64,000 nt of DNA from Aliiroseovarius sp. F47248L (GTDB taxonomy: Bacteria > Pseudomonadota > Alphaproteobacteria > Rhodobacterales > Rhodobacteraceae): the NCBI RefSeq assembly GCF_023016085.1, contig NZ_JALKBF010000001.1, positions 2,463,501-2,527,500 on the forward strand, written 5' to 3'. Every line of letters begins with the position of its first letter. The first letter of the stretch is position 1. The position numbers were made by a program, and so were the translations under genes. This document shows, in pieces, positions 1 through 8,117 of this stretch. The notes below the pieces were generated by a model that was given only the letters and a program-made list of their open reading frames with translations, was not told the origin of the DNA and searched no databases.

Positions 1-464
1 CAACCGGCACGGGCGACGCACAGATGAACGTGATCGCTGGCTACGGCGCGACACCTATCGATTTTGCCGCCGAAAAAATCGCCAACTACGTTGCGAAACA
101 CACCGATGGTGCTGGTTTTGATGTTATCTTTGACACCGTTGGCGGTGCCAACATGACCAATTCGTTCGAGGCAGCAGCCCTGAACGCCAATATCGCCTCC
201 ACTGTTGCCCTGCTGGAAATCGATCTGTCGCCCGCGCACTTCAAGGGGCTGTCGCTGCACATCATCTTTATGTTGCTGCCCATGCTTACCAACCAGAACC
301 GTGAAGCCCACGGCGCGATCCTCGCGAGACTCGCCGAGATCGTCGATGCTGGCGCGATGAAACCTCTGCTGGACGAGCAGATCTTCGACCTAAGCACAGT
401 TGGTGCCGCCTATGACCACCTGACGAGCGGACAAGCCATCGGCAAAGTCGTCGTAGACGTCTAA
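1..464 (+). CDS. Zinc-type alcohol dehydrogenase / quinone oxidoreductase family protein, C-terminal part
   Basis: The reading frame is open from the left edge (codons from base 3) to the TAA at 462-464, so only the C-terminal ~150 residues of an MDR-superfamily NAD(P)H oxidoreductase are present. The visible part holds the second half of the Rossmann domain, with the family motif GFDVIFDTVGG, and ends with the usual closing GKVVVDV strand. No zinc ligands can be judged because the N-terminal GroES-like domain lies outside the window. The substrate cannot be inferred. Quinone oxidoreductase-like members are the closest match from memory. Confidence 0.85.
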   Translation, partial: TGTGDAQMNVIAGYGATPIDFAAEKIANYVAKHTDGAGFDVIFDTVGGANMTNSFEAAALNANIASTVALLEIDLSPAHFKGLSLHIIFMLLPMLTNQNREAHGAILARLAEIVDAGAMKPLLDEQIFDLSTVGAAYDHLTSGQAIGKVVVDV

Positions 465-855
465 GTTACGTTGGCTTTTGGGCCGATGGTTGTTGAGCTA
501 AATGCGACAGCAACCATCGGTTCAATCCTAGAACCGAGAACTCCACCCGAAACACCATGGGGCCGCGATAACCGCCTGCAGCTGCACCTCACTTAACGCA
601 ATTTCAATAAAGCGACCGGCCAATGGCGCAGTCACAGCGAAGCGCAGGTTTGTCGGTGACTCGATTGTTGGACCGGCTCGCAGCGAAAGGTCAGATTGAA
701 ATTGCCGTGCATTGGCCCGCTGAATGGCCGGTTTGATGAAGTTTGCTGCACTGCTAAGGGGTCTCTTCTGCAAGTGCGAAAAATGCTGCGTCAGCAAAGT
801 CAAAAAGTAGAAGGTCGGCTTGGTCCCGCATACCCGCCATCCGCCCCTCACCCAA
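465..855. other. Intergenic stretch without a recognisable gene
   Basis: This stretch lies between the oxidoreductase stop and the rplT terminator. Open frames on both strands lack a ribosome site and run into rplT or its terminator. No RNA gene or complete mobile element is seen. Confidence 0.6.
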
Positions 856-856
856 T

Positions 857-887
857 GAAAAAAGCCGCCGGGTTTCCCCAGCGGCTT
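857..887 (-). terminator. Rho-independent terminator of rpmI-rplT
   Basis: On the minus strand an 11-bp stem (862-872 with 877-887, one G-U pair) closes a GAAA tetraloop and is followed by a run of T (plus-strand A run at 857-863). It lies about 25 bases after the rplT stop, which is the classic intrinsic terminator layout. Confidence 0.9.
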
Positions 888-911
888 TCCCGAATTCAAT
901 TGCAACTCGGC

Positions 912-1277
912 TTACGCAGCCAAAGCGGCTTTCGCTTTTTCCACGATCGCACCGAAAGCATCGGGCTCGTGCACGGCCAGATCGGCCAGAACTTTGCGGT
1001 CCACTTCAACGCCAGCCAGGTTCAGGCCATTGATGAAGCGCGAGTATGTCAGAGCCTCGTCATGCGAGCGCACGGCTGCGTTGATCCGCTGGATCCACAG
1101 CGCGCGGAAATTGCGCTTGCGGTTCTTGCGGTCGCGGGTTGCGTACTGGTTCGCCTTGTCGACGGCCTGACGTGCCACCTTGAAGGTGTTTTTGCGGCGA
1201 CCGTAGTAGCCTTTTGCGGCCTTGACGACTTTCTTGTGACGGGCGTGGGTTGTGGTTCCACCTTTAACGCGGGACAT
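912..1277 (-). CDS. rplT: 50S ribosomal protein L20
   Basis: This 121-residue protein is the usual L20 length. It starts MSRVKGG and has the very basic N-terminal helix ([16 protein letters not shown]) that binds 23S rRNA, followed by the conserved [14 protein letters not shown] segment. L20 is an early assembly protein of the large subunit and, in many bacteria, an autogenous repressor of its own operon. The start is supported by an AGAGGAGA ribosome site. It lies 14 bases downstream of rpmI in the conserved rpmI-rplT order and is followed by a strong terminator. infC is not in front of rpmI here, unlike in enterobacteria. Confidence 0.98.
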   Translation of the reverse strand: MSRVKGGTTTHARHKKVVKAAKGYYGRRKNTFKVARQAVDKANQYATRDRKNRKRNFRALWIQRINAAVRSHDEALTYSRFINGLNLAGVEVDRKVLADLAVHEPDAFGAIVEKAKAALAA

Positions 1278-1291
1278 ATGCGTATCTCCTC

Positions 1292-1492
1292 TTAGCGGTC
1301 GTAGGGCATGAAGCCCTTGACGATCTTGGCGTCGGGGGCGGATAGGGTCGTGGTGCCACGGGCATCACGAATGAATTTCTTGTGACGTTTGATCATGCCG
1401 TGGCGTTTGCCGGCCTGACCTGCCAGGACTTTGCCTGTCGCAGTCACCTTAAAGCGTTTTTTGGCGCTCGATTTGGTCTTCATCTTGGGCAT
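1292..1492 (-). CDS. rpmI: 50S ribosomal protein L35
   Basis: A 66-residue L35 begins [15 protein letters not shown] and carries the conserved KRHGMIKR segment. The frame is open 15 codons further upstream, but the start at 1492 is chosen because the family begins with MPKMK and a GAAGGAG ribosome site lies just before it. Small basic protein of the 50S subunit, co-transcribed with rplT. A good promoter lies about 80 bases upstream (1569-1597). Confidence 0.97.
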   Translation of the reverse strand: MPKMKTKSSAKKRFKVTATGKVLAGQAGKRHGMIKRHKKFIRDARGTTTLSAPDAKIVKGFMPYDR

Positions 1493-1568
1493 TTCCGTCT
1501 CCTTCGTAGGTTCGGTATTATGTGCACGACTCGGCATGCCACTTGAGCCGGTCGCGCATGAAGTGCGG

Positions 1569-1597
1569 CGTATAGGCGGAATCGTTCAGGCTGGCAA
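1569..1597 (-). promoter_or_regulatory. Sigma-70-type promoter for rpmI-rplT
   Basis: On the minus strand a -35 box TTGCCA (1592-1597) and a -10 box TATACG (1569-1574) are separated by exactly 17 bases, upstream of the only ribosomal transcription unit here. No experimental evidence is available. Confidence 0.6.
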
Positions 1598-1629
1598 GTG
1601 GTTTTTGCCTTGTGCAGCGGGCAAATTCG

Positions 1630-1866
1630 TTAAGCGGCCAGCATCACCTTCAAACGGCCAAAAACCGTACGAAACGCGGTGAAGATGTCTTCGATCTGAT
1701 AACCGCCGGGGCGGTTCATCATCGCAAGCGCGATAAGCGCTCCTCCAATCATGAACATGATCGCCGGCACGCGTGGCGCCCGGCCTTCCCGGATTGCGGA
1801 CAAGAACGACGGGATCGACAGCGCAAGCACTATGATCCCGACAACCAGAAACGTGTCTTCCCTCAT
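1630..1866 (-). CDS. Small membrane protein of unknown function
   Basis: A 78-residue protein with two hydrophobic stretches (roughly residues 5-22 and 35-53) separated by a short basic loop. I do not recognise a named family. The start at 1866 (MREDTFLV) is preferred over one seven codons upstream because GGAGGAGAG lies directly before it. It follows pyruvate kinase on the same strand after about 40 bases, so it is probably co-transcribed with pyk. Nothing in the sequence shows its role. Confidence 0.7.
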   Translation of the reverse strand: MREDTFLVVGIIVLALSIPSFLSAIREGRAPRVPAIMFMIGGALIALAMMNRPGGYQIEDIFTAFRTVFGRLKVMLAA

Positions 1867-1907
1867 AACTCTCTCCTCCACACCCACCCTGGTGCGATGA
1901 AGATAGG

Positions 1908-3356
1908 TTACTCCTGATCTGTGGCAAAAATTTGCCGTTCATCGCAAGGGGCAACGCGAAGGATATTCGTTGTGCCCGGCACATTGAAGGGCACACCGGC
2001 TGTGACGACGATTTGATCGGTCTCTGTTGCGAAGCCAGCACTACGTGCCGCACGTGCGGCTGAAACAACGGCGGCCTTGAACCGCAAAACCTCATCCGGT
2101 GTCACAAAGCAATTGGTACCCCAGGACAAGCACAACCGCCGCGCGGTGCCTCGAAGCGGGGTCAGCGCAATGATCGGCACACTGGGCCGTTCGCGCGAAG
2201 TCAGCAGAGCGGTTGTTCCCGACTGTGTAAAACAGCAGATCGCCTTGATATCCGTCGTTTCTGCAATCTCGCGTGCGGCAGCAACGATCCCGTCGGCAAC
2301 CCCACTTCTGGTCGCGACCCGCTGCGCATCGACCTGATCCAGATAGGTCTGATCATGTTCAACTTCGATCGCGACGGCGTTCATCGTTGCCACAGCCTCT
2401 ATGGGATACTGTCCCGCAGCACTTTCCGCCGATAGCATAACCGCATCTGTGCCGTCATAGATGGCATTGGCGACGTCCGACACCTCGGCCCGGGTCGGCA
2501 TCGGGCTTTCGATCATGCTTTCCAGCATTTGCGTGGCGACGATCACCGGCTTACCCGCACGGCGGCACAGTTGAATTAGGCGTTTTTGGATCGGTGGAAC
2601 GGCGTGAACGGGCAGTTCAACGCCAAGATCACCGCGCGCAACCATGATCCCATCGGACGCTTCCAGAATGGCTTCAAATGCGTCCACGGCAGCCGGCTTT
2701 TCGATTTTCGACAGGATCGCCGCACGACCCTGTGCCAGATCACGGGCTTCTTCAACATCAGCAGCTCGTTGCACAAAGCTAAGAGCCAGCCAATCAACGC
2801 CCAATTGGCACGCGAATTCCAGATCTGCGCGATCCTTATCCGACAGGGCAGCCAGCGGCAGCACCACATCCGGCACATTCACACCCTTGCGGTCAGATAT
2901 CGTGCCGCCAACTTCGACAACACAATCGGCGAAATCTTCGCCGCAATCCTTGACCTTCAGGCGCAGCTTACCGTCATTCACAAGCAGTGTTGATCCGGGC
3001 TTCAGGGCGGCAAAAATCTCGGGATGCGGCAGACAGACTCGGTGGCTCTCGCCGGGCGTGTCATCCAGATCAAATCGGAAATCCTGACCTTCTTCGATTT
3101 CAGTCGCTCCGGCAGAAAAGACACCACAGCGCAGCTTCGGCCCCTGCAAATCCGCAAGGATCGCAATCGGGCGCTCCATATCCTTTTCAACCCGACGTAC
3201 AAGTGCGTGACGGGCTCGTTGTTCATCATGGGTGCCGTGCGACATGTTCATGCGGAACACATCCGCACCAGCTTCAAACAGCGCGCGAATCGTATCGTAA
3301 TCACTCGAGGCGGGGCCGAGAGTGGCGACAATCTTTACGTTCCGATGGCGTCTCAC
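1908..3356 (-). CDS. pyk: Pyruvate kinase
   Basis: 482 residues, the normal length. It converts phosphoenolpyruvate and ADP to pyruvate and ATP. The N-terminal MRRHRNVKIVATLGPASS, the FRMNMSHG motif, the active-site signature around KIEKPAAVDAFE with ARGDLGVELP, and the MLESMIESPMPTRAEVSDVANA helix are all intact, so the beta/alpha barrel and metal-binding residues are present. The C-terminal allosteric domain is also complete. The start is GTG with GGAGAGG just upstream. It is divergent from the amidohydrolase operon, and a small membrane protein gene follows it. Confidence 0.97.
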   Translation of the reverse strand: MRRHRNVKIVATLGPASSDYDTIRALFEAGADVFRMNMSHGTHDEQRARHALVRRVEKDMERPIAILADLQGPKLRCGVFSAGATEIEEGQDFRFDLDDTPGESHRVCLPHPEIFAALKPGSTLLVNDGKLRLKVKDCGEDFADCVVEVGGTISDRKGVNVPDVVLPLAALSDKDRADLEFACQLGVDWLALSFVQRAADVEEARDLAQGRAAILSKIEKPAAVDAFEAILEASDGIMVARGDLGVELPVHAVPPIQKRLIQLCRRAGKPVIVATQMLESMIESPMPTRAEVSDVANAIYDGTDAVMLSAESAAGQYPIEAVATMNAVAIEVEHDQTYLDQVDAQRVATRSGVADGIVAAAREIAETTDIKAICCFTQSGTTALLTSRERPSVPIIALTPLRGTARRLCLSWGTNCFVTPDEVLRFKAAVVSAARAARSAGFATETDQIVVTAGVPFNVPGTTNILRVAPCDERQIFATDQE

Positions 3357-3471
3357 GGAGCACCTCTCCTTGTTATTGGTCTTTTTAGCGGGTTGATTGC
3401 TCTATGCCCGATAATGTTAGCGCTGACAACTGGCGCTTGCCTGACGCCTCGCATAAACGGGTCTGGCAAAC

Positions 3472-4227
3472 ATGAATGACACACATATGACATATCACCC
3501 CTACTCTATCCTTGGCGAGGATCGACCTTCGCGTTGGCTGATCACATGCGACCATGCGGCCAATACTGTGCCACCCTGCGTGGGCAATGGCGATCTGGGC
3601 CTCGCACCCGGCGATATGGCCCGCCACATCGCCTATGATGTCGGCGCTGCCGGCGTTTCGCGCCATTTGTCCGAACTTTTAGACGCCCCCGCCATTCTGT
3701 CAAATTTCTCTCGGCTCGTGATCGACCCCAACCGGGGCGAGGACGATCCGACGCTTGTGATGAAGCTCTATGATGGCACCGTCATCCCGGCAAACCGCAA
3801 TGTCGATCAGGCCGAACGTGACCGCAGGCTGAACGCATTTCACCGCCCCTATCACCGGGCGGTCGCGCGCCTAGCCGCCCGGCAGAACAACAGCGTAATC
3901 CTTGCTATGCATTCCTATACGCCGCAACTGCAAGGTCGCGAAAAACGTCCGTGGCACATCGCGATCCTGCATGATCGCGACAGTCGTCTAGCCACCCCCC
4001 TGATTGCACGACTCAGAGAGGAGCCTGACATTTGCGTTGGCGAAAATGAACCCTATGGCGGGCATCTGGATGGTGACAGTATTGATCGCCACGCGGTGCT
4101 GACGGGGCGGGTCAATGTGCTGATCGAAATTCGAAACGATTTGATTAAAACAGAAGACCAGCAGCGAAGCTGGGCAGAGCGTTTGGCCCCGATCCTGACC
4201 GAGACATTGGCAAAGACCGGGCTTTGA
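3472..4227 (+). CDS. N-formylglutamate amidohydrolase family protein (copy 1)
   Basis: A 251-residue member of the N-formylglutamate amidohydrolase family (Pfam FGase), zinc-dependent enzymes that split N-formyl-L-glutamate or related N-acyl amino acids. Conserved stations are CDHAAN near residue 26, SRLVIDPNR, HSYTPQ, GENEPYGG and IEIRNDLI. No other histidine-utilisation genes lie nearby, so a role in histidine breakdown is not supported by context. ATG at 3487 is an alternative start; neither has a strong ribosome site. It heads an apparent operon with DUF1244, DUF5671 and a pseudopilin-like gene. A diverged paralogue sits at 17644-18420. Confidence 0.88.
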   Translation: MNDTHMTYHPYSILGEDRPSRWLITCDHAANTVPPCVGNGDLGLAPGDMARHIAYDVGAAGVSRHLSELLDAPAILSNFSRLVIDPNRGEDDPTLVMKLYDGTVIPANRNVDQAERDRRLNAFHRPYHRAVARLAARQNNSVILAMHSYTPQLQGREKRPWHIAILHDRDSRLATPLIARLREEPDICVGENEPYGGHLDGDSIDRHAVLTGRVNVLIEIRNDLIKTEDQQRSWAERLAPILTETLAKTGL

Positions 4228-4317
4228 TTGCAAAAGACTCTTAGTCGGCGCTTCGCTTGACCTTGCAGGATTCGCCCCCACCTGATGAAGTATCCCAATC
4301 GACCGAAAGGATCCGCC

Positions 4318-4635
4318 ATGGATGACCAGACCCGCATCGAAATTGAAGCCGCTGCCTTCCGTCGGTTGCAAAAACACCTGATGGAAGACCGGCAGGACGT
4401 TCAAAATATCGACATGATGAACTTGGCTGGTTTTTGCCGGAACTGTTTGTCCCGTTGGTATCAAGAGGCCGCAAATGCGCGCGGCATCGACATGACCAAA
4501 GACGACGGGCGCGAAGCATTCTATGGCATGCCGTATGACGCCTGGAAAACCAAGTTCCAAACAGAGACCAGCCCTGAAAAGCAGGCGGCGTTCGAGGTGG
4601 CGTTCAAGGAAAACGTGCTGGACGAGAAAAGCTGA
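4318..4635 (+). CDS. DUF1244 domain-containing protein
   Basis: A 105-residue soluble protein matching the DUF1244 family (SMc04008-like), with the characteristic central NLAGFCRNCLSRWYQEAA segment containing two cysteines and the YGMPYDAWK motif. The family is small and all-helical, of unknown biochemical function. The start at 4318 is chosen because AAAGGAT precedes it and the family begins at this point; upstream in-frame codons are untypical. Its TGA overlaps the ATG of the next gene (TGATG), showing translational coupling. Confidence 0.9.
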   Translation: MDDQTRIEIEAAAFRRLQKHLMEDRQDVQNIDMMNLAGFCRNCLSRWYQEAANARGIDMTKDDGREAFYGMPYDAWKTKFQTETSPEKQAAFEVAFKENVLDEKS

Positions 4636-5273
4636 TGCGTCCGTCCGACCAACTTGCGGAGTTTACCCGTGACGCATTGGCGGCGGGCAAAAACCGGGAT
4701 GACATTCGCACGGCGCTGATCCAGTCGGGCTGGGCCCCAAACGAGGTGTCCGAAGCGCTGGACGCCTGGGCCGACATCGACTTTCCGACACCCGTGCCAC
4801 GCCCTCGCCCCTATGTCTCGGCGCGCGAGGCGTTCTTTTATGGCATCATGTTCGTCGCGCTGGCGATGACGGCATGGCATTTGGTTGCGCTGTTTCACAA
4901 TCTGATTGACCATTGGATTACCGACCCTCTTGACGAAAATACAGGTCGTTACGCGCTCAGTTCGACTCGGTGGTCCATCGCAGCACTGATCGTGTTTACC
5001 CCGACCTTTCTGTTGCTGAACCGACGAACCGTTCAGGCGACCAAGGCGGACCCGGGAAAGCGTCGGTCAGGCGTGCGAAAGTGGTTCGGCTATGTCACCC
5101 TGTTTCTGGCCTCAATCTCGCTGCTCGGTGATCTGATGGCAGTGATCTATGCGCTGCTGAGCGGTGATCTTACGCTGCGTTTTATCCTGAAAGCACTGGT
5201 CGTGGCCGGGGTTGCAGGGGCAATCTTCGCCTATTTCCGGCAGGAAGCAGACGAGGCGCGGGATGGAGCGTGA
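4635..5273 (+). CDS. DUF5671-like four-TM membrane protein
   Basis: A 212-residue protein. The first ~50 residues form a short helical region resembling a UBA-like bundle (repeated acidic helices ending in EVSEALDAW). Four membrane segments follow, near residues 68-93, 114-132, 153-175 and 184-203, as in DUF5671 proteins. The start overlaps the preceding stop by one base, and the end overlaps the next gene by 11 bases, so the three genes form a tight operon. Function unknown. Confidence 0.8.
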   Translation: MRPSDQLAEFTRDALAAGKNRDDIRTALIQSGWAPNEVSEALDAWADIDFPTPVPRPRPYVSAREAFFYGIMFVALAMTAWHLVALFHNLIDHWITDPLDENTGRYALSSTRWSIAALIVFTPTFLLLNRRTVQATKADPGKRRSGVRKWFGYVTLFLASISLLGDLMAVIYALLSGDLTLRFILKALVVAGVAGAIFAYFRQEADEARDGA

Positions 5274-5658
5274 CGCCCTTGCCCCTATGGCGATTGGCGC
5301 ATTTGTGGTCGCGGCGATTGCTGCCGGTCTGACAATCACCGGCGGCCCATTGTCTGCGCGCGCTGAAAAACGCGACATGGCACGACTGGCTGATCTTCGG
5401 AAGCTTCAGGCCGCCGTTACCTGCCGCACTGATCAGGATAAAGGGCTGCCAGATGACCTGACCGCTGCTTCCCTTTGCGACGATGCGGCTCCCTTAAGCA
5501 ATCCGGTTACAGGCGAATCATATAAATACGAGAAGCTTTCGGAAACGACCTATCGATTATGTGCCGAATTTGAGCGGCCAGAGCTTATGACCGACTTTGA
5601 TCTGGGTTCAGCACAATGGCAATCTGCCGATCGCTGTTTTGTTGTGATTCGGAAGTAG
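5263..5658 (+). CDS. Single-TM protein with pseudopilin-like C-terminal region
   Basis: 131 residues: one N-terminal membrane helix (about residues 9-26), then a periplasmic part with the pattern DLRKLQAAV ... NPVTGESYKYEKL ... YRLCAEFE. This layout resembles the globular part of type II secretion pseudopilins and related small proteins, but there is no prepilin cleavage motif, so export by that machinery is not supported. It has three to four cysteines. The start at 5263 lies inside the end of the preceding gene, and a strong terminator follows directly. Confidence 0.72.
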   Translation: MERDALAPMAIGAFVVAAIAAGLTITGGPLSARAEKRDMARLADLRKLQAAVTCRTDQDKGLPDDLTAASLCDDAAPLSNPVTGESYKYEKLSETTYRLCAEFERPELMTDFDLGSAQWQSADRCFVVIRK

Positions 5659-5686
5659 AAGAAGGCCGATCCCTCGGCCTTCTTCT
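5657..5686. terminator. Bidirectional-type terminator hairpin
   Basis: A perfect 13-bp inverted repeat (5657-5669 and 5674-5686) closes a TCCC loop between two convergent genes. The stem overlaps the last bases of the pseudopilin-like gene and has TTCT-rich flanks in both directions. Confidence 0.88.
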
Positions 5687-5707
5687 GGTTGCTTTGACGC
5701 GGTCAAA

Positions 5708-6562
5708 TCATATCGCCGTTTTCAGGCTTTCATCCAAATAGATTTCGCGCAGGCGCAGCGCCACCCGTCCCGGCGCACCATCCCCCAGCACCTTGTCGTC
5801 AATCTGCACCACCGGCATCACGAAAGCCGACGCCGACGTGAAGAAGGCTTCATCCGCATTCTGGGCTTCTTCGATGGTGAAATTGCGCTCCTCAACCTCC
5901 ATTTGCGCCTCTTCGGCATAGCGCAACACAGCGGCGCGGGTGATCCCGTGCAGGATGTCATTCGACAAAGCGCGCGTGATAATCTTTCCGTCCTTCACGA
6001 TATAGACGTTGTTTGACGTGCCCTCGGTCACATAGCCATCTTCGACCATCCAGGCATCATCTGCCCCGGCAGCCTTTGCCATCATTTTTCCCATTGATGG
6101 ATAAAGCAGTTGTACTGTCTTGATGTCGCGACGACCCCAGCGGATGTCGTCGATCGAAATGACTTTCATCGGCTTCACGGTTTCAGCCAGCCCGGGTTTG
6201 GCCTGCGTAAACAAAACCACCGTCGGCTTCACTTCGTCCGGGTCAGGAAACGCAAAGTCACGATCCGATGCTGCCCCGCGCGAAATTTGCAGATAGATCA
6301 ACCCTTCGTCGATATCGTTTAACCGTACCAACTCGCGATGCACCACTAGCAAGTCCTCGGTCGAGATCGGGTTCTGCATATCAAGCTCGCTCAGCGAGCG
6401 CTTTAGTCGCTCGGCATGACCGTCAAAAGCGATCAACTTGCCGCCCAGAACGCTGGTCACCTCGTACACCGCATCGGCAAACAGGAAGCCACGGTCAAAG
6501 ATCGAGATTTTGGCCTCGGTTTCAGGCAAATACTCTCCGTTCACGTAAACGGTGCGGGTCAT
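5708..6562 (-). CDS. dat: D-amino acid aminotransferase (class IV)
   Basis: 284 residues, the fold-type IV PLP transaminase length. The PLP lysine lies in RRDIKTVQLLYPS (K148), which matches D-amino acid transaminases (DIK-LNLL) better than branched-chain enzymes. The YVNGEYLP start, FDRGFLFADAVYE, EGTSNN and ITRAAVL motifs are all present. It moves an amino group between D-amino acids and 2-oxo acids. The ATG at 6562 is preferred over an upstream codon because AAGGAGA precedes it. It is convergent with the preceding operon and near the D-glutamate genes dgcA and dgcN, which fits D-amino-acid use. Confidence 0.88.
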   Translation of the reverse strand: MTRTVYVNGEYLPETEAKISIFDRGFLFADAVYEVTSVLGGKLIAFDGHAERLKRSLSELDMQNPISTEDLLVVHRELVRLNDIDEGLIYLQISRGAASDRDFAFPDPDEVKPTVVLFTQAKPGLAETVKPMKVISIDDIRWGRRDIKTVQLLYPSMGKMMAKAAGADDAWMVEDGYVTEGTSNNVYIVKDGKIITRALSNDILHGITRAAVLRYAEEAQMEVEERNFTIEEAQNADEAFFTSASAFVMPVVQIDDKVLGDGAPGRVALRLREIYLDESLKTAI

Positions 6563-6668
6563 GTCATATCTCCTTGGTGTGACGCGCAGCGGGCGCATTG
6601 ACCCGTGCGACGTTTCCTGTTCTGGCTGTTGATACTCGGGTCTTCGAAAGAGTCAAAAAGGAATTCCA

Positions 6669-7118
6669 ATGCCATCTGCGACACAATCCGCTGCCATCAT
6701 GTTGACCGCAGGGATTGGCATTCCCATATTGGCCGCTCTGAACGCAGCACTGGGGCAGCGGATGGGGTCGCCTATCGCGGCGGGCGTAATCCTGTTTCTG
6801 GTGGCGCTTCTGACCACGTTGGTTGTGTTCCTCTTCTCTGGTGGTTCTCTGAAAGGTGCCATTGGGTCGCCACCGCATCTGTTCTTAGCGGGCTGTCTTG
6901 TCGCCTTCTACGTGCTGACTATCACATGGGTGGCCCCCAGTTTCGGCGTTGGCAACGCGGTGTTTTTCGTGCTGCTGGGTCAATTGATCTCAGCTGCGGC
7001 CATTGACCATTTTGGCTTATTTGGCGCACAAGCCAGCCCTCTTTCCTTGTGGCGCGGTGCTGGGATCACAGTCATGGGTCTGGGCGTATTCCTGACGCAG
7101 ATTGCGGGGCGAAGCTAA
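6669..7118 (+). CDS. YdcZ/DUF606-type DMT family transporter
   Basis: 149 residues made of about five hydrophobic helices, with the family opening GIGIPILAALNAALGQRMGSP and the later FGVGNAVFFVLLGQL segment. This is the half-size DUF606 branch of the drug/metabolite transporter superfamily, which probably works as a dimer in the inner membrane. The substrate is unknown. It sits alone on the plus strand between the D-amino acid transaminase and dgcA, so transport of a D-amino acid or its product is possible but unproven. Confidence 0.85.
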   Translation: MPSATQSAAIMLTAGIGIPILAALNAALGQRMGSPIAAGVILFLVALLTTLVVFLFSGGSLKGAIGSPPHLFLAGCLVAFYVLTITWVAPSFGVGNAVFFVLLGQLISAAAIDHFGLFGAQASPLSLWRGAGITVMGLGVFLTQIAGRS

Positions 7119-7121
7119 CGG

Positions 7122-8087
7122 TTACCCCCACAATGCTGCCTCGGGCGGATGAACCCCCTTTTCATCAAACAAGAGCGGCATGTCCCGATCTTCCGCCAGC
7201 AAGAGTGGCCCATCCAAATCTGTGACCAGCGCGCCCTGTGCAACCAGCGTTGCAGGCGCCATCGCCAGCGAGGATCCAACCATACAACCGACCATGACCT
7301 TATAACCTTCGGCCAACGCTGCGTCGTGCAAGGCCAAGGCTTCAGTCAGGCCGCCGGTTTTATCCAGCTTGATATTCACCACATCATATTTGCCTTTGAG
7401 CTTTGGCAGGCTGGCGCGGTCATGGCAGCTTTCATCAGCACAGACCGGCACCGGTCGGTTCATCCCAATCAGGGCTTCGTCCTCGCCTGCAGGCAGGGGC
7501 TGCTCGACAAGGCTGACGCCCAGACGCACCAGATGCGGAGCAAGATCAGCATAAGCTTCCGCTGACCAACCTTCATTGGCGTCCACAATAATGCGCGCGT
7601 TTGGTGCACCTTTGCGCACGGCCTCAAGCCGCGCCATGTCGTCCGCGGTGCCCAGTTTGATTTTTAGCAGTGGGCGGTGGGCGTGTTTTTCGGCCTGCGC
7701 CCGCATCTCGGCGGGTTCGGCCAGCGACAGGGTGTAGGCGGTGATCTCCGGCCTTGGTTCGGTCAGGCCTGCCAGTTCCCAGACACGTTTGCCCGCGCGC
7801 TTGGCCTCAAGATCCCACAAGGCGCAATCCACGGCGTTGCGCGCGGCGCCTGCTGGCAGAATGTCCAACAGCGCCTGACGCGTCACATTAGCGGGCAGAT
7901 CCCTGATCTGATCCGTGACACTTTCCAGAGTTTCGCCGTAGCGCGCATAGGGCACACATTCGCCCCAGCCGTGATAATCGCCGTCCGTGATCCGAACTGT
8001 GAGCACTTTCGCCTCGGTCCGTGACCCGCGCGAGATGGTGAAAACCTGCGCCAGCTTGAACACATCTGCCGTGACCGAAATTTTCAT
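7122..8087 (-). CDS. dgcA: N-acetyl-D-glutamate racemase DgcA (dipeptide epimerase-like enolase superfamily)
   Basis: 321 residues with the enolase-superfamily muconate/dipeptide-epimerase fold. The catalytic K142-x-K144 pair (LKIKLG), metal ligands D169, E195 and D218, and the opposite-face K240 (VVNIKLDKTGG) are all intact. Taken alone this would be called L-Ala-D/L-Glu epimerase. The adjacent DUF1611 gene makes the DgcN-DgcA pair of marine bacteria more likely, in which DgcA racemises N-acetyl-D-glutamate to the L form. It lies 30 bases downstream of dgcN on the same strand. The alternative is muropeptide recycling. Confidence 0.85.
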   Translation of the reverse strand: MKISVTADVFKLAQVFTISRGSRTEAKVLTVRITDGDYHGWGECVPYARYGETLESVTDQIRDLPANVTRQALLDILPAGAARNAVDCALWDLEAKRAGKRVWELAGLTEPRPEITAYTLSLAEPAEMRAQAEKHAHRPLLKIKLGTADDMARLEAVRKGAPNARIIVDANEGWSAEAYADLAPHLVRLGVSLVEQPLPAGEDEALIGMNRPVPVCADESCHDRASLPKLKGKYDVVNIKLDKTGGLTEALALHDAALAEGYKVMVGCMVGSSLAMAPATLVAQGALVTDLDGPLLLAEDRDMPLLFDEKGVHPPEAALWG

Positions 8088-8117
8088 GTCCGCCCCCTGT
8101 TTAGCCTGAACGGCAAC

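Noticed and set aside
696..1295. A 199-codon plus-strand open frame across rplT and its terminator
   Set aside because: It covers the ribosomal protein gene and an intrinsic terminator, with no ribosome site.
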